Shown piece by piece: positions 9,801-21,414 of a stretch of DNA of 30,827 nucleotides. The stretch's first letter is position 1, and the number at the start of each line of letters is the position of its first letter. The position numbers and the translations under genes were made by a program. Location: the NCBI GenBank assembly GCA_011763485.2, contig JAANSK020298156.1, positions 1-30,827 of the forward strand, read 5' to 3'. This DNA comes from Isoetes engelmannii. Its lineage: Eukaryota > Streptophyta > Lycopodiopsida > Isoetales > Isoetaceae. Under the pieces are notes generated by a model, which ran no database searches, was not told the origin of the DNA, and worked only from the letters and a program-made list of their open reading frames with translations.

Positions 9801-12800
9801 TTTTCCATCCTCATCAATCTGCACCCTCCATTGGAACCATGAACCGACCAACATTGAGGTCTTCAGAAACCATAGCTGGGTATTGAACCAAGCACTGGTT
9901 TGATACTATGATAGGAACTGAAGATGGCAAGCCAAGTTTGTTGGAAATGAGAAATGGACAGGCCAAAAGATCAAACATTTTGCTTATGACAAACAGATAA
10001 TTAGTTTACCTCATATGTGATGTTATTTATCTTCTGCATGTTACCATACGCCAAATAATGTTTCCGACGACAAAGATATAGTTAATACATCACCATTTAC
10101 AACCATTTTAAACTACATATTGCTGTAGCAACCGAAGGGACAATTTTAATCGAGATATTCATACAAAGAATAAAGGTAAAATGTAGTGTCAATCAGGTAA
10201 AAAGATAATGGTAACAGTAAGCAAACTTGACATTTCATACATTAAAGAAAAAACATTGTCAGCTAAAGTACTTCTGGACTGCAGGTCGTTGCAGAATAAC
10301 TCAATTGTGCTTGAAATGCTACCAACTTGGATAACTTCAATACAGAATATGGAAATGCTGTGAGTAGACAGAATTCGTACAATGTAAACCATTTTTCTTC
10401 CTAGTCTGTGGCTAATTAATACTTGATTATTGGGATTATTAGGTATTTGGGTAACTGCAGCTTGGGAGGAGCGTTTCCATCCAAAATGATAAGCGAAGTT
10501 TATGCGCTAACAACCTTGTGAGTAGCAACTAATAGATGCCTAAGGTTTTGTTTGCTTAAAGAAATTCCATATTGGCTGTTATGAACATATTAAGTCATGG
10601 CAGCAAAGTTGTGAACATATCTTTCAATTCACATTCTCATCAATTCAAGTAGGCTTCTATATACTGACTCATTTCTCTTGTCACTTGCCCTGTCATTTAA
10701 TGTGGAAAACAACCTACGTCGAAAAGATAGGAAACCCTCATTCCTATGGTCTCCTCAGCAGCAAGTTATATATAGCACACTTATAAAGGAATATACTTTT
10801 AGGAGCAGTGATACAGTAACTGGCATTCTGATTTCTCCTTGGCATTAACTAAAAGTTGACATATGACCTTCCATATTTTCAGGGACTTGGATGGTAATAG
10901 TTTCAATGGGACACTCGATATGAATAGTATCAGTAAGAACATAACGAGTTTCACAATTGAGAGTAACCATATCACACAATTGAATGGTCAAGTAAGGAGC
11001 AATTTAGACCTCAAGTATGTACCCTTGTTTACCATTATAATAGATCCATTTCTTGTGTTTTGATAATGCATTTAACATCTTAGATGGTGCAGGCTTGGAG
11101 GTAATCCAATATGTGACAACATAACATTTTCACTTCCGGATCTGTGCGAGCTTTCTAGCGGGAGAGGACCCAGAACCTGGATACAACAAGTAGTGTGCTC
11201 AGAGAAACAATGTCCCAAAAAGCAGAAGCTGATCCCGTCAACTTGCAACTGCACATACCCATTATCTTGTGAACTCCTACTCATATCTCCAAAATTTAAG
11301 AGCATTACAGGAGCAAGGATGGGAGCTGTGGGAAGAGATATTGCCAGCTTGCTTAAAATCAGCTCAGATATGGTTTGGATTGAAAATGCAACATTTACGT
11401 CAAAAAATCAGACCAAGATAATTGTCCTTTTCTTCCCATCACCATCTGGTTTCTGGAAAAGAAAAGAAATGAATTCTATTGCATCTAACCTACAAAGTTC
11501 TAAATCGCTAAGCACATATGGTCCATTTCAGATACTTACATTGACTATGCCTGAAGGTTGCTTCATCACCTCAAATTTGTTGCTAATTGACTTTTAGCCT
11601 TAACAGTAGGGTAAATCAAATAGAAATTTACATTTGAAGCCTGTAAATAGAGTCACGCATTGATACATTTTATATCCCATACATTACAAGAAGAAAAGAA
11701 GTCTGTAATATTGCAAAAGAAGAAAATTAAGTAGTGGAAGAGACCTATGAAATAGAAGCCAGTGAAAGGAGAGTGTTGTGCAAGGAGAGCCCATCCTTTT
11801 GACTTACTCTGGGAGATGTAGATCATTTCTTCCCCATCTCTCTTTTAAAGCCAGACAGAATTATATACAGTAGGCAAGTAAAGATAGTATAAAGATTTAA
11901 ACATTCTTATGACTTTACTCATTCATTAAAACTGCAAGTAGTCAAGTTTTGTGAATCACTATGAAGTGCATTTGAGATCTGTTAGGATATCTAAATGCAA
12001 AAATAAACAAATCTCAGAAAGAAAGGAGCAGCAGAGATGTAGACATGTCAGCATAAACAGTAACGCGAATAGCGTATGTAGAAAAGAGAGAAAATACAAG
12101 AGGACGCTAAATGATTTTTGAGGATATCAACATGGCACCACAGATTCTTGATTTGGAGTCGAAGTGGACAAGGTCTTTTGTCTGATTCAAACTTCCCCTT
12201 GGAAGCTAGATCAGATTTGAAAAAGCTACAAGAAGACAACAACGATGCCAGCAACAATCTTTGTATTGAATCTTGAAAGAGTGGCTGAAAAACATGCCAT
12301 TTTAGACAGACAGATTAGTTCTGGGCAGACTCAAGTGTGAGATCAGCTATTGTGAGAATATGGCAGATTACATCAACAAACTTAAGAGCCTTGAAATTCT
12401 TGCCACTGGTATTAAAGGGAAGAAGCAAATAATGTTTACTTTCACTGGGGTACAGAATTGGAATCAGATCCGATGGGGTATGACAAACATGTGCCTGCAC
12501 GTCCTGCTTCCAATTATAATAAGAACTAATTAATAGATGAAAATTAAGAAAATAGAGAGTTCCCTATATTAGAGGGTGAAACTTGCCATCTATGCAAACC
12601 AGGCCCCTTTACAAAGCTTTAGAACTTCATGCTATACTCTGATGTCTACCATATGAAGGTACGTTCACCACATTTCTTCATTTGATGTATGGAAGGCTTA
12701 AGAGTTTTTCGTTTGGCTTATCTGAAGATAAAAACGCATGAAAAACTTTACGAGCTGTCAAGATGAGATGAAGCTTATAGGATGTACAATCCTCTCCCTA

Positions 12801-15768
12801 ACTAGTTAGTTGATGAAGCTTAAAGATGTACAATTTTCTCCCTAACTAGTAGTTTGGAACCTGTATCACATGCAGTCCTTATGATATTCTAATCACCTCG
12901 TGGCATGCTAAAATGGCTTTCAACCTATCATCGCTAGGTTCTTCAGTACATGCATTTTGTAGTGTCCAGTTCAGTTCCATAAAGGAGGATATTTTCATGA
13001 CGATGTTCAGCCCATTTGTACGACAGTGATTATGTGGAAAACAAATTTTGTCACTGAGGCACTTGTGGCAATTTTAGAAGCTGGGGACAAATATGCTGAC
13101 ATAGTTAAAGCTGGAAGTATTCAATTGCCTTCTTCCCTAGCACTTAGAGACTCACCTAATGCTTTAACTTATCCCAAATATCTATTTACCATCCTCCTTT
13201 ATCCGTTCTTCATGTTCCCAAAGTCAGTCACTCCACTTGCTATGCCTATGATGTCTGGAAGAATTCAAAGCAGAGAGCTCAATTCTTTTAGCACAAAACT
13301 TAATGTACCCCTCTCTCAAGGATTGTGATCCAGAAGAGTATCTTGCTGCTATTAAACATCCTGAATAAACAATGACTACCCATGCTGAGTACAACATACT
13401 TAAGAATGGCACTTGAAGCTGGTATCTCTCCCCAAATGGCAAACAGACGATTGGACGTAAAGGACCAAATTCAAGAAACAGTGAGCAGCATACAGCATGC
13501 TTACTGGCCAAGGGAGTCTATAAGCACTTTGACATAGATGTGGTGAAGCATGCACCTGCAGCATGCATGTTGTAAGGTATTCTAAGATACCTTTATTGAG
13601 TAAAAATGTAGCACATCATTTTTCTCGTATTGGTCTCCATTGTTCTTATAATGTAGGGCATAATTTACCACCCGAATAATATTCATCATTGTCAATTTGA
13701 ATGTCAGAAATGTTCAAAACTGCATGTAGTTTTTGCTGGATCACACTATGTTGCACTCTCATGTTCTCTATGGTAAAGTTATTTTTTTCATAAAGATCAT
13801 GCTGCTTGGAGTAATATAAATGTTCATGCTTTCAGGAAATATAATTGCAAGAAAATCACACCTTGTGATGTATTTAAGCATCTCGCTTTCAAGTTTTGTT
13901 ACTATTTTCGTGGCTGGAATTAGCATATTGCTTTGGAGACGACATCAACATCAGAAGCTATCTCTCATGTATGGAGTGCAGAAAGGTATGCAATTGTATA
14001 GGTGCCACATGTTGTAGCTTATATGCATCACAATAACAATTGTAATCTGGTGTGGCGCTCTTTTGCTTATGTGTGCACATCTTACCATCCAAAGGATATT
14101 TGATGTTGTCATATATCTAACCTGTGTATAAAACCTGATGAACAGTACTTCAGTAAGCTCCTTTGGTAAGCTAAGTATCCACTCCCTATCTCATGATGTC
14201 CTGTCCACTTCTGAATTCTACATTGCTTGCCATCCCCTTCTGCCAGCCGAGCAAACGAAAAAAATTATGACAAATTACAGTTCTGTTGTAGCTTTGTTAT
14301 GTTGGATCGAAAGAAAAGGCATATCCAATTGAAGTGTCCAAGAAAGCAGAGAAAATTCTCATAGACCTTAAGATAAAATGCTAATAATGTTTTGATTTAC
14401 TTCTCAGAATTTGCCAAGCATTCACTTCAGCCAACATTTTTCTCTTACAACGCTATAAAGCTGGCTACAGGCGAGTTCAATCCCAAAAATAAACTAGGGG
14501 AAGGCGCATTTGGACAAGTATACCAGGTAGACAAATCTTATACAGCTTATAGCTAACAACCATTTCACTTGCATTCTGCGTGTGGTTATATTTGTCTTTC
14601 TAGGGAGTTCTTTTTGATAATACAACGGTTGCTGTAAAACGTTTATGTCCATCAAGGCTACAACAAGAAATTCAAGAGTTTGTACATGAAGTAACCATTT
14701 TAACTAAGGTTGTGCATAGAAATCTCGTGAAGATAATAGGCTGTTGCGTGGAAGATACAGAACGAATTTTGGTTTATGAATTTGCGGAGAACAACAGTCT
14801 GTACCATGCTTTGTTTGGTGCGTGTATTCCTATTTAACAACTTTTCTACCATTTGCAGATGTTGCATAAAATATATTGTCATTTTATTGCAGGCCCTGAA
14901 CCCATTGTGCTAGACTGGAATTGTAGGGTACACATAGCACTTGGGACTGCACGTGGATTGGCTTACCTTCATGAAGATTGCTCGCCCCGTATAATTCATC
15001 GAGACATTAAAGCAAGTAACATTCTCTTGGACAAAAAGATGCAACCAAAAATTGCTGATTTTGGTCTAGCAAGATTGGTTCCAGAGGGTGCAAGTCATGT
15101 CAGCACTGGTGTGGCAGGAACCTTGTAAGTCCCCATTTCTCTGTAAAACATTGTGGTGTTATTATGATTCAGTGGAAGAAAAAGATGTGCATAATAGAAG
15201 GTACACATGTATATTTTTGCTGGCTCACCATCTTCCTCTGCATTCCAGTGGTTATGTTGCTCCAGAATATGGACTTTACGGGCAGCTGACGGAGAAAGTT
15301 GATATATACAGCTATGGAGTAGTTTTATTAGAACTTGTAACTGGGCGAAAGTGCCTCAATCTTAATGTATCATCGCCACTGCTACTTAATTGGGTAAGCA
15401 CTAAACTGAGTTCCATTCCATCTGAAATTAATACTTACGTTTACTGTTTTGTTTTGCCACAGGCATGGGAGCGTCATGAAACTGGGAGAGACCTGGAGCT
15501 TGTGGACTCTAGATTGGAAAATGAATTTGATCAGGAAGCTTTGAGCAGGCTGCTCCATGTGGCGTTTTTGTGCACTCAAGAAGATCCGCAAAGCCGACCC
15601 AGTATGTCAAGCGTAGTTTCAATGTTGGTGGGCGAAAAAGATCCCAAGGACATGAAGCCATGTCCACCCCGGCTTTCTCTCCAGGTAACCAAGGGAGAAG
15701 TCATAAGCATAAACAGCACTTCCACCTCTAAACCACCTGTGGAGGACATTTCGGAGGATTCAACTTAA
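6801..15768 (+). CDS. LRR receptor-like kinase, HPCA1-like ectodomain (21 exons seen)
   Basis: A plasma-membrane receptor kinase. Exons: 6801-6924, 7010-7081, 7153-7224, 7368-7439, 7548-7616, 8407-8478, 8550-8621, 8950-9018, 9095-9166, 9238-9309, 9375-9443, 10285-10359, 10443-10517, 10883-11014, 11093-11556, 13836-13985, 14408-14526, 14604-14817, 14893-15124, 15249-15393, 15463-15768. All introns are GT-AG; the exons join in one frame of about 915 codons. Order: [11 protein letters not shown] cap; LRRs, mostly one per 69-75-base phase-2 exon; Cys-rich juxtamembrane domain; membrane helix ([20 protein letters not shown]); kinase with [25 protein letters not shown] and APEY, so probably active; Ser/Thr-rich tail. 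The ectodomain resembles LRR-VIII-1 (HPCA1, a hydrogen peroxide sensor in Arabidopsis). The kinase resembles LRR-VIII-2/CRK kinases. The signal-peptide exon before 6801 is missing; TACAG at 6796-6800 is the likely acceptor. The ligand is unknown. Confidence 0.92.
7264..7345 (+). repeat. 28-base tandem repeat in an intron
   Basis: Three units starting at 7264, 7292 and 7320, each beginning GCAAGCTTT, lie in the intron between the third and fourth recognised exons of the receptor kinase gene. The third unit is the most diverged. Confidence 0.85.
7617..8406 (+). other. Receptor kinase intron (790 bases)
   Basis: This intron is much longer than the neighbouring ones of about 70-350 bases. It contains a 94-codon minus-strand open frame (7996-7712) with no recognisable domain, and a T-run just before the acceptor at 8405-8406. 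I see no identifiable element. Confidence 0.7.
9444..10284 (+). other. Receptor kinase intron (841 bases), possible repeat remnant
   Basis: A long intron between two LRR exons. The stretch around 9780-9950 contains a TTTGATACTATGATAGGAA string that weakly resembles the region around a primer-binding site of plant LTR retroelements. No long terminal repeats or element proteins are visible, so this is only a hint. Confidence 0.5.
11557..13835 (+). other. Large receptor kinase intron between ectodomain and membrane exons
   Basis: This 2.28 kb intron is the longest in the gene. Its donor (G|GTTGCT) is weak compared with the GTAAGT or GTGAGT donors elsewhere, but both sides are phase 1 and join as [10 protein letters not shown]. 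If unspliced, translation ends at 11597 after 13 extra codons. At about 12340-12480 an open stretch [20 protein letters not shown] weakly resembles Ty1/copia gag. At 12767-12855 a 45-base unit is repeated twice. Open frames at 13026-13328 and 13400-13570 are broken and unrecognised. Confidence 0.65.
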
Positions 15769-15769
15769 A

Positions 15770-17874
15770 CTCAAGTCTTTGCCATTTCGTTATTATTTTC
15801 TTTGAATTTATTATCACGCCAATCCAGACCCTCAGTTCTCCATTCTTCATTAGGCGACAAAATCAATTACATAAACATCAAAGAGTACTTTACATATGTT
15901 CTATCCATACGTAATGTTCAGCCCCAACAAATTTCACCTTATTATAGCCAATTTTTAAACCAAATAATATTCTACGTATATATACAGAGTGTCCTTCGTA
16001 TGTCCTCCGTATTCTGTAGGCCGTTGTGATCACAGAAATGAGCATGGCTTGTCGGCGTTCCAGGCAAGATATACAGAAGCAGCAGCGGATCCTAATCTTA
16101 ACAGATATACAGAAGCAGCAGCGGATCCTAATCTTACGGTGAAGGGTGCAGCAGATATACAGAAGCAGATTCTAATCTTAACTGCATTCATGGACACCAA
16201 TACCAGGTTTTTAAGTGCTTGCTCGTTTTACAGCGGCAAAACTATGCTATAAGCAAATGACACAGTGACTAGGATTTTGTCTGTTAGAGGCGTCCCTTAG
16301 TAGGTCAGATTGAAACAGTTTGATCAAGATTACCCCATGTATGGCCTTGCACAGGCAAGGAGGCAGTGGCACATTGCCGATGGGCATGAATGGAGACCAA
16401 AAAATCTCTGGATCCCAAAGATCTGGGACAGCTTATAGGATGCATGATCATACCGTGGCAGTTCAAACAGACCCAGAACATAGTGATTCAACATGGCAAG
16501 CAAGCACTTCTAAAGCCAATGGAATGGGCAGTCTGGTCTTCTTTGGACTGTGGAAAACTAAAAAACAAGCAGGCTTTGTAGCAGATATACAGAAGCATGG
16601 CCTCTTAGATCGGGCTGAAGCAGGGCCTCAGGAAATACCAGGTCTACAAAACATCACTGGAGAAGCTATGGCGCTTCTAAGCTTTGGCTGTTGAACCTCT
16701 GTTTCACAAATACCCTAAGTAGCCCTGGGCTTCAAGAAGCGGCTCCTTTTTCCAGCGCAACCGTGCCTGCCTCCTGCCTCCTGCCACCATAGCCGCCTCA
16801 CTGCCTCCTTGAAATGGCCAAGAACCAAGAAAATGCGCTCCACCGGAACTGGCCTCCAGAACTCCGGAAGAAGAAAGAAGAGACTACGTACAATGATGAT
16901 GATGGCATCGTGGTTGTGGAGATAGGTATTTTTTGTGTTTGCAGTTGTTCCTTCATGGATAAGGTAGTGCCTGATCCACATGTCGATGAGGAACATGGCT
17001 TCTAAATCCGTTTGTTGGTGGAGCAGTTTGGGAGGCCATAATCAGATGGCACAACTTTTCCTTTGTGTTCAGAAGGGCCCTCCCATGGTCGCCGGAACTG
17101 GCTATGGCGATGGCGAGTTTCTTCCTCATGCTCTGTTGTTGTATTCCCTGCTCGCCCAAAGGGTCATATCCTATCTCAGCCCTATGCTGGGCCGATGGAT
17201 TGAGCTTGTTTGTGCAGCATACCAGACCCAATACTTGGAGGAAATCCCAGCCATCAAAATATACTCTTTTTGATGAATTCGTAGCAAGAATAACTCCTCC
17301 AGCCAGTGGAGGAGCTGCTCAAAGATTTGTGTGAAAAAGGCTCAAACGCTAGGAAGGGTCTTATCTGAGTCGATGTTTGTTGCTTGGAAGAGATTATTTG
17401 TTGTCTTGAAGAGCGTGGGCACCACGTGGGGGTTCAACTCCCCGGGTTCTGTCATGCATTCAGATTTCTTATGTCCAGGTCCAGGAGAACTCGCTCTGGG
17501 TTATGCTTCACATTCTGTTTGAGATTGAGATTCTGAGGATGAGGTTACCATTGGATTGAGTGGGTGGATTTTTTTATCATCACTCTTTTCCACACGTCTC
17601 CATCTGCCGTCTAACATCTCATTTTTTGCATGAACGATCGTTCCTCATCAATGTGCCCCTTCGCCCAACTATAAATTCTGTCCTTCTTTCTTCTTCACTT
17701 CACTCTTGCGCTTTCTTCCTCCCTTGCACTATTCACACTCTGGCTACTCGTTTTTTTTTTTTTGCTCCACCTAATCCTTTCACCTTTTCGCCACGACCGA
17801 ATCAAGTGCTCCTCCGGCACGTCTTCTAGTCAATTTTTTTCACAATTTAGAACTTCAGACGCTGCAAACCCTAA
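15770..17874. other. Intergenic, with short tandem repeats, no gene seen
   Basis: Downstream of the receptor kinase stop. Open frames here (for example 16320-16694, 16980-17273 and 17560-17829) overlap in several frames and show no known domain. There is a 36-base repeat at 16067-16180. From 17640 the sequence becomes pyrimidine-rich with a CTATAAAT box at about 17669, which could be the promoter or 5' part of the decayed gene that follows. Confidence 0.5.
16067..16185 (+). repeat. 36-base direct repeat, three units
   Basis: AGATATACAGAAGCAG starts at 16067, 16103 and 16153. The first two units are nearly identical over 36 bases; the third follows after a 14-base spacer and lacks the middle GCAGCGGATC part. 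A further isolated copy of GCAGATATACAGAAGCA lies at 16581. Confidence 0.9.
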
Positions 17875-18123
17875 CTCCGAAAGAGCACACCCTATTCCAA
17901 AAAGTTGGGTTTGTCCGAGTTCAACATATTGAAGTGGCCGCCTTTGCAAGATGATCAGCTGCAAGAATTTGCCCAATCTTACAAGGTTACAAGTGATCTA
18001 GTGACTGCCACAGTTGGAGGGCAACCTATCACGATCACAGTGGAGCTCCTCAATAGAGCTTTTCTATTCCCGCATGTATCTCCCTCTCTTGATTACTCAC
18101 AAATGCATTCAACAGATATTTCC

Positions 18124-18201
18124 AATTATCCAGTGAAACAACTCTCCAAAGTGGTCACCATCAATTATCCAGTGAAACAACTCTCCAAAGTGGTCACCAT
18201 C
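18124..18201 (+). repeat. 39-base in-frame tandem duplication
   Basis: Two exact copies, 18124-18162 and 18163-18201, each encode NYPVKQLSKVVTI. The duplication keeps the reading frame of the N-terminal module of the decayed gene. Confidence 0.95.
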
Positions 18202-20120
18202 AGCTACAAAAATTTGCCTACCCATATTGCACAATTGGGCCATCTGATCTGGAGGAAAGTAGATGAGCAAGCCATGAAGAACACACAAGTAAGCGCACTT
18301 ATGTATCACACTATAGTATTGGCTGTCTACGATGACACGCCCATCAATTTGGGAGAGTTGCTACAATCAAGAATGAACAAGGTGATCGTCAAACTGCGGG
18401 ATGATCCACCAAAATTTGGATGGCATGCCTGCTACCGGTGGGCATATACGGCATCTCATCAACACCATGCTGGGTATTGCCCCAATTTTTCACGGGCCCC
18501 AGATAGCACCAACAGAATAGCTGCAGGACCAACATTCGGGTTCCAGATAGCCCCCTAAGCCGGCAGCGCAAAAAGAGCCTCAAGTGCAACATGAAGAGGG
18601 CTGAGGTGCAACAGGGAGCAGGGCCTCCTATAACAGCTGAGGCCATGACAATTGATCGTGGTAAGAAACCTCAGACTCCAACTGCTCCAAAACGCCCGCG
18701 CACCTGTGGTAGGAAGGGGGCGCGACAGAGAAAAAAAGCCTCGCACGCTCAAAATTCAGGTGCCTGCTATAGTAGCCAGCCAGGAAGCTGTGGAGGAGGA
18801 AGATGAAGAGGTACAATATCATCGGTCTCCTCCGCTCATGAGAGCAACCCCCAAGAGGAAGAACACATGGGGGAAACTCAGTTTATGGCTGAGAATGAAG
18901 GCCACACAAAAGACCAGCCCCAGAGCCCACAGTGCCAAGTACAACAGCCACCTTATGTGAATATTGTGGACTCTGAGGGCACGGCAGGGCCTCCTTCCAT
19001 TGAGGCGGAAGTGGAAAAACTGCTCCTTCAAGAGCGGTCTTGGATCAGTCAATTGCAAACTCAATGGCCCAACAACATGAGAATCTCCTGAATCGAGAAG
19101 AGTTCGAGCTGGTCAGAACACAGGCAACAGAGCTCAAGCACGAACTCTACAGCAAAAATGAGTATGATGCACAGCACGCTCGGCTCACACAATATGAGGA
19201 CAACCTTACAGCTTATGAAGCCCAAATTCCGGAGTTGAAGGAGCCAGAAAATAGCTGCAGAAGACAAAGCACTTCAGCTGGAAAAAGCTCAAGAGCCTTT
19301 GCACGCACAAATTACGGAGCTCGCCTCTCAATCAGAGGATCTCAAGGCCAAGTATACTAAGGATGCTGCTGAATCCAAAGAGAAACTCTGAGAGCTGCAC
19401 AACACGATGAACTTGGAGAAAGCCTGCACATCTACTCTTGAGGATCAATTGACCACGCAAGTGGCTGGTCTGAAAGAGGAAATTGCCGGGCATGATGCCA
19501 AGGTTTAGGCTGCTGAAAATAAGGTTCAGGTTGCTGAAAGACCCCTTACGGAGCAATACGCCAAAGTTGAGGAGCTGCAAAAGGCCCTCCAAGAAAATGT
19601 TTAGGTTGATTCTGTTTCAAATGTTGTCCATGATGATCTTCTCATCCGCTCCAAAGCTACTATTCGCACACTGCAAGCAGATTTGGCAAAGGGGCGGCAA
19701 ATGGTCAAGGAACTGGATGAAATCAACAGCGCGCATGAGCAGAGGTGCTAAAATCTTGCTGGCTTCTTTGTTGCCCTGCCCAAACTTCTCCCCCCTGCCA
19801 CAGGTTTCAAAATGCATGCTGCCTTACGACAAGTCGAATTCTGGCTTAAGTGGTTGCATGTCGGTGGTGTATGGGAGCAACCATTACGAACAAATACACT
19901 CTCACAACATTGGTCAGAGATCTCTATTGAACACAAGGCTCTTTTCTGTACATTATTTTATTTCCAACTTATTCTTTTTGAAGATCCAAACATTATTTAT
20001 ATGCTCACGGTCCATCCGGTGGCATATGTCTATTATGACAACCTCTCTCAGCACGAGTTTTTTCAAAATCACTCGGCTGTGTATGATATTTGAAAGAGTG
20101 CCTATGAGAAGGATGTACCT

Positions 20121-20400
20121 CAAGACCACCTGTTTTCTGATGAAAATCCTCTTCTGCTGACACCATACAACGATACACTCTTTCAGACCTCGTGGAGTGG
20201 CTAACAGCATCTATTACTAGATGCTTAGATACCGAAGAGAACTTAGATACCATGATTATGATATGAACCTTAACAATTCTAATAAAGACCTCTTTTCTAA
20301 TGAAAATCCTCTTCTGCTGACACCATACAAGGATACACTCTTTCAGACTGCCCAGAACACTCTCATGGAGTGGCTAACAACATCTATTACTAGGGATGCA
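20121..20400 (+). repeat. Direct duplication of about 100 bases
   Basis: The stretch 20121-20220 recurs at 20283-20397. Both share TGAAAATCCTCTTCTGCTGA, ATACACTCTTTCAGAC and GGAGTGGCTAACA, among other strings. The first copy lacks about 17 bases present in the second. It lies inside the decayed gene and adds to its loss of frame. Confidence 0.88.
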
Positions 20401-21414
20401 TTGTGTATTAACCGCAGAGAATTGAACATGGCCCAGTTCAAAATCATATGGCATATCTTCACTTGCAATAATTGAGCCAAAATCCACTAACCCCCAAACC
20501 ACACTAGACACGATGGCTACATGTACCAGTTACTGGGTTAGTGCCTTACAATCGATGGGTCCAACTCAAGGAAAAATGGCAGTTACCACAACTGGACACT
20601 ATTGACCAAATGTGGGCTGCTCATCTCCACGACCGCACAACTGCAAAACCCACACGGTACACTGCCTCGGGGGCTCCTGCCTTCTTACATGTCTCTGATG
20701 CCTATTGGCGACAATCCTTTTTTGCCCACGAGCACGTCCAATTCATCTGGAACAGATCACCACAGTCGGTGCGGGAAGACGCCCGCGTTGACCCTTGTTT
20801 TGTACTCAAACACCGGTGGACACAGGGCCAAGGGGTAGGTACACACTGCAATTGGGTGTATATACCAAATAAGTTTGGGTGAACCACAATTGACAGCACT
20901 CTCATGGGTCTCCACCACTTTGCTTATACCGCTTGCTTATCGCCTGATCCTGATGTCTACCAGTGCCAGCAAGGGGTATACAACATAGCACTGCAATATA
21001 TCTTTTGTGCTGTTGAAGGAAAAATTCAATATATATCACTTCAATCCTAATGCCGATCTCAGCAAGTGGGGCATTGAGGACCTTCTACTCAGCAAATGTG
21101 CAGATGTGCTGGCCTTGGTTCATGAACTCCTTGAAGAAATGATTGGGAACAAATTCCTCCAGGTCAAGCACACCGACATTGCAGAGATAACTCCTCCAGG
21201 TGATAGAAGACGCATCGCCTACCAGACCTATCAAAAGAGGAAGCTTCGTTTCCACACTGTGCAACAGGATCAGTGGAGAATCCTAAAAAAAGACTGGCCT
21301 CCTTTGGATGAAGTCCCGGATCTACTCAGGCTACAAAATTTTGAGTCGGTGCGGGCTGTGTTAACATTGACCCCCAGTCAATGTTATACAAAGGCCCAGG
21401 GCAGTCAAACATGA

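Larger units (their letters stand above)
17875..21414 (+). pseudogene. Long decayed coding region with coiled coil, probably mobile-element derived
   Basis: Open frames on the plus strand follow one another over 3.5 kb with frame changes. The first module (17875-18556) has no usable ATG; it contains KWPPLQDDQLQEF and 'GGQPITITVELLNRAFLFP', which recall plant transposon-associated N-terminal domains. Next comes a basic and Pro/Gln-rich stretch (18590-18960). Then a coiled coil (about 19040-19740) is rich in E, K, Q, L and A, for example KALQLEKAQEPLHAQI. A globular-looking part (19750-20093) contains FWLKWLHVGGVWEQP. The C-terminal module (20541-21414) includes RWVQLKEKWQLPQL and RKLRFHTVQQDQW. 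One frame runs from about 19245 to 20093 with only four stops, at 19389, 19506, 19602 and 19749. I do not recognise the family with certainty and assign no function. Confidence 0.6.

Noticed and set aside
9880-9935. Primer-binding site of an LTR retroelement
   Set aside because: The TTTGATACTATGATAGG string only weakly resembles the usual tRNA-Met complement, and no terminal repeats were found.
13026-13570. Coding exons between the ectodomain and membrane exons of the receptor kinase
   Set aside because: The frames are broken and the flanking exons already join in phase with a sensible protein sequence.
17905-18558. Intact gene starting at 17905
   Set aside because: That codon is TTG, not ATG; the frame is open upstream to 17875 without a start, and the downstream modules are frameshifted.
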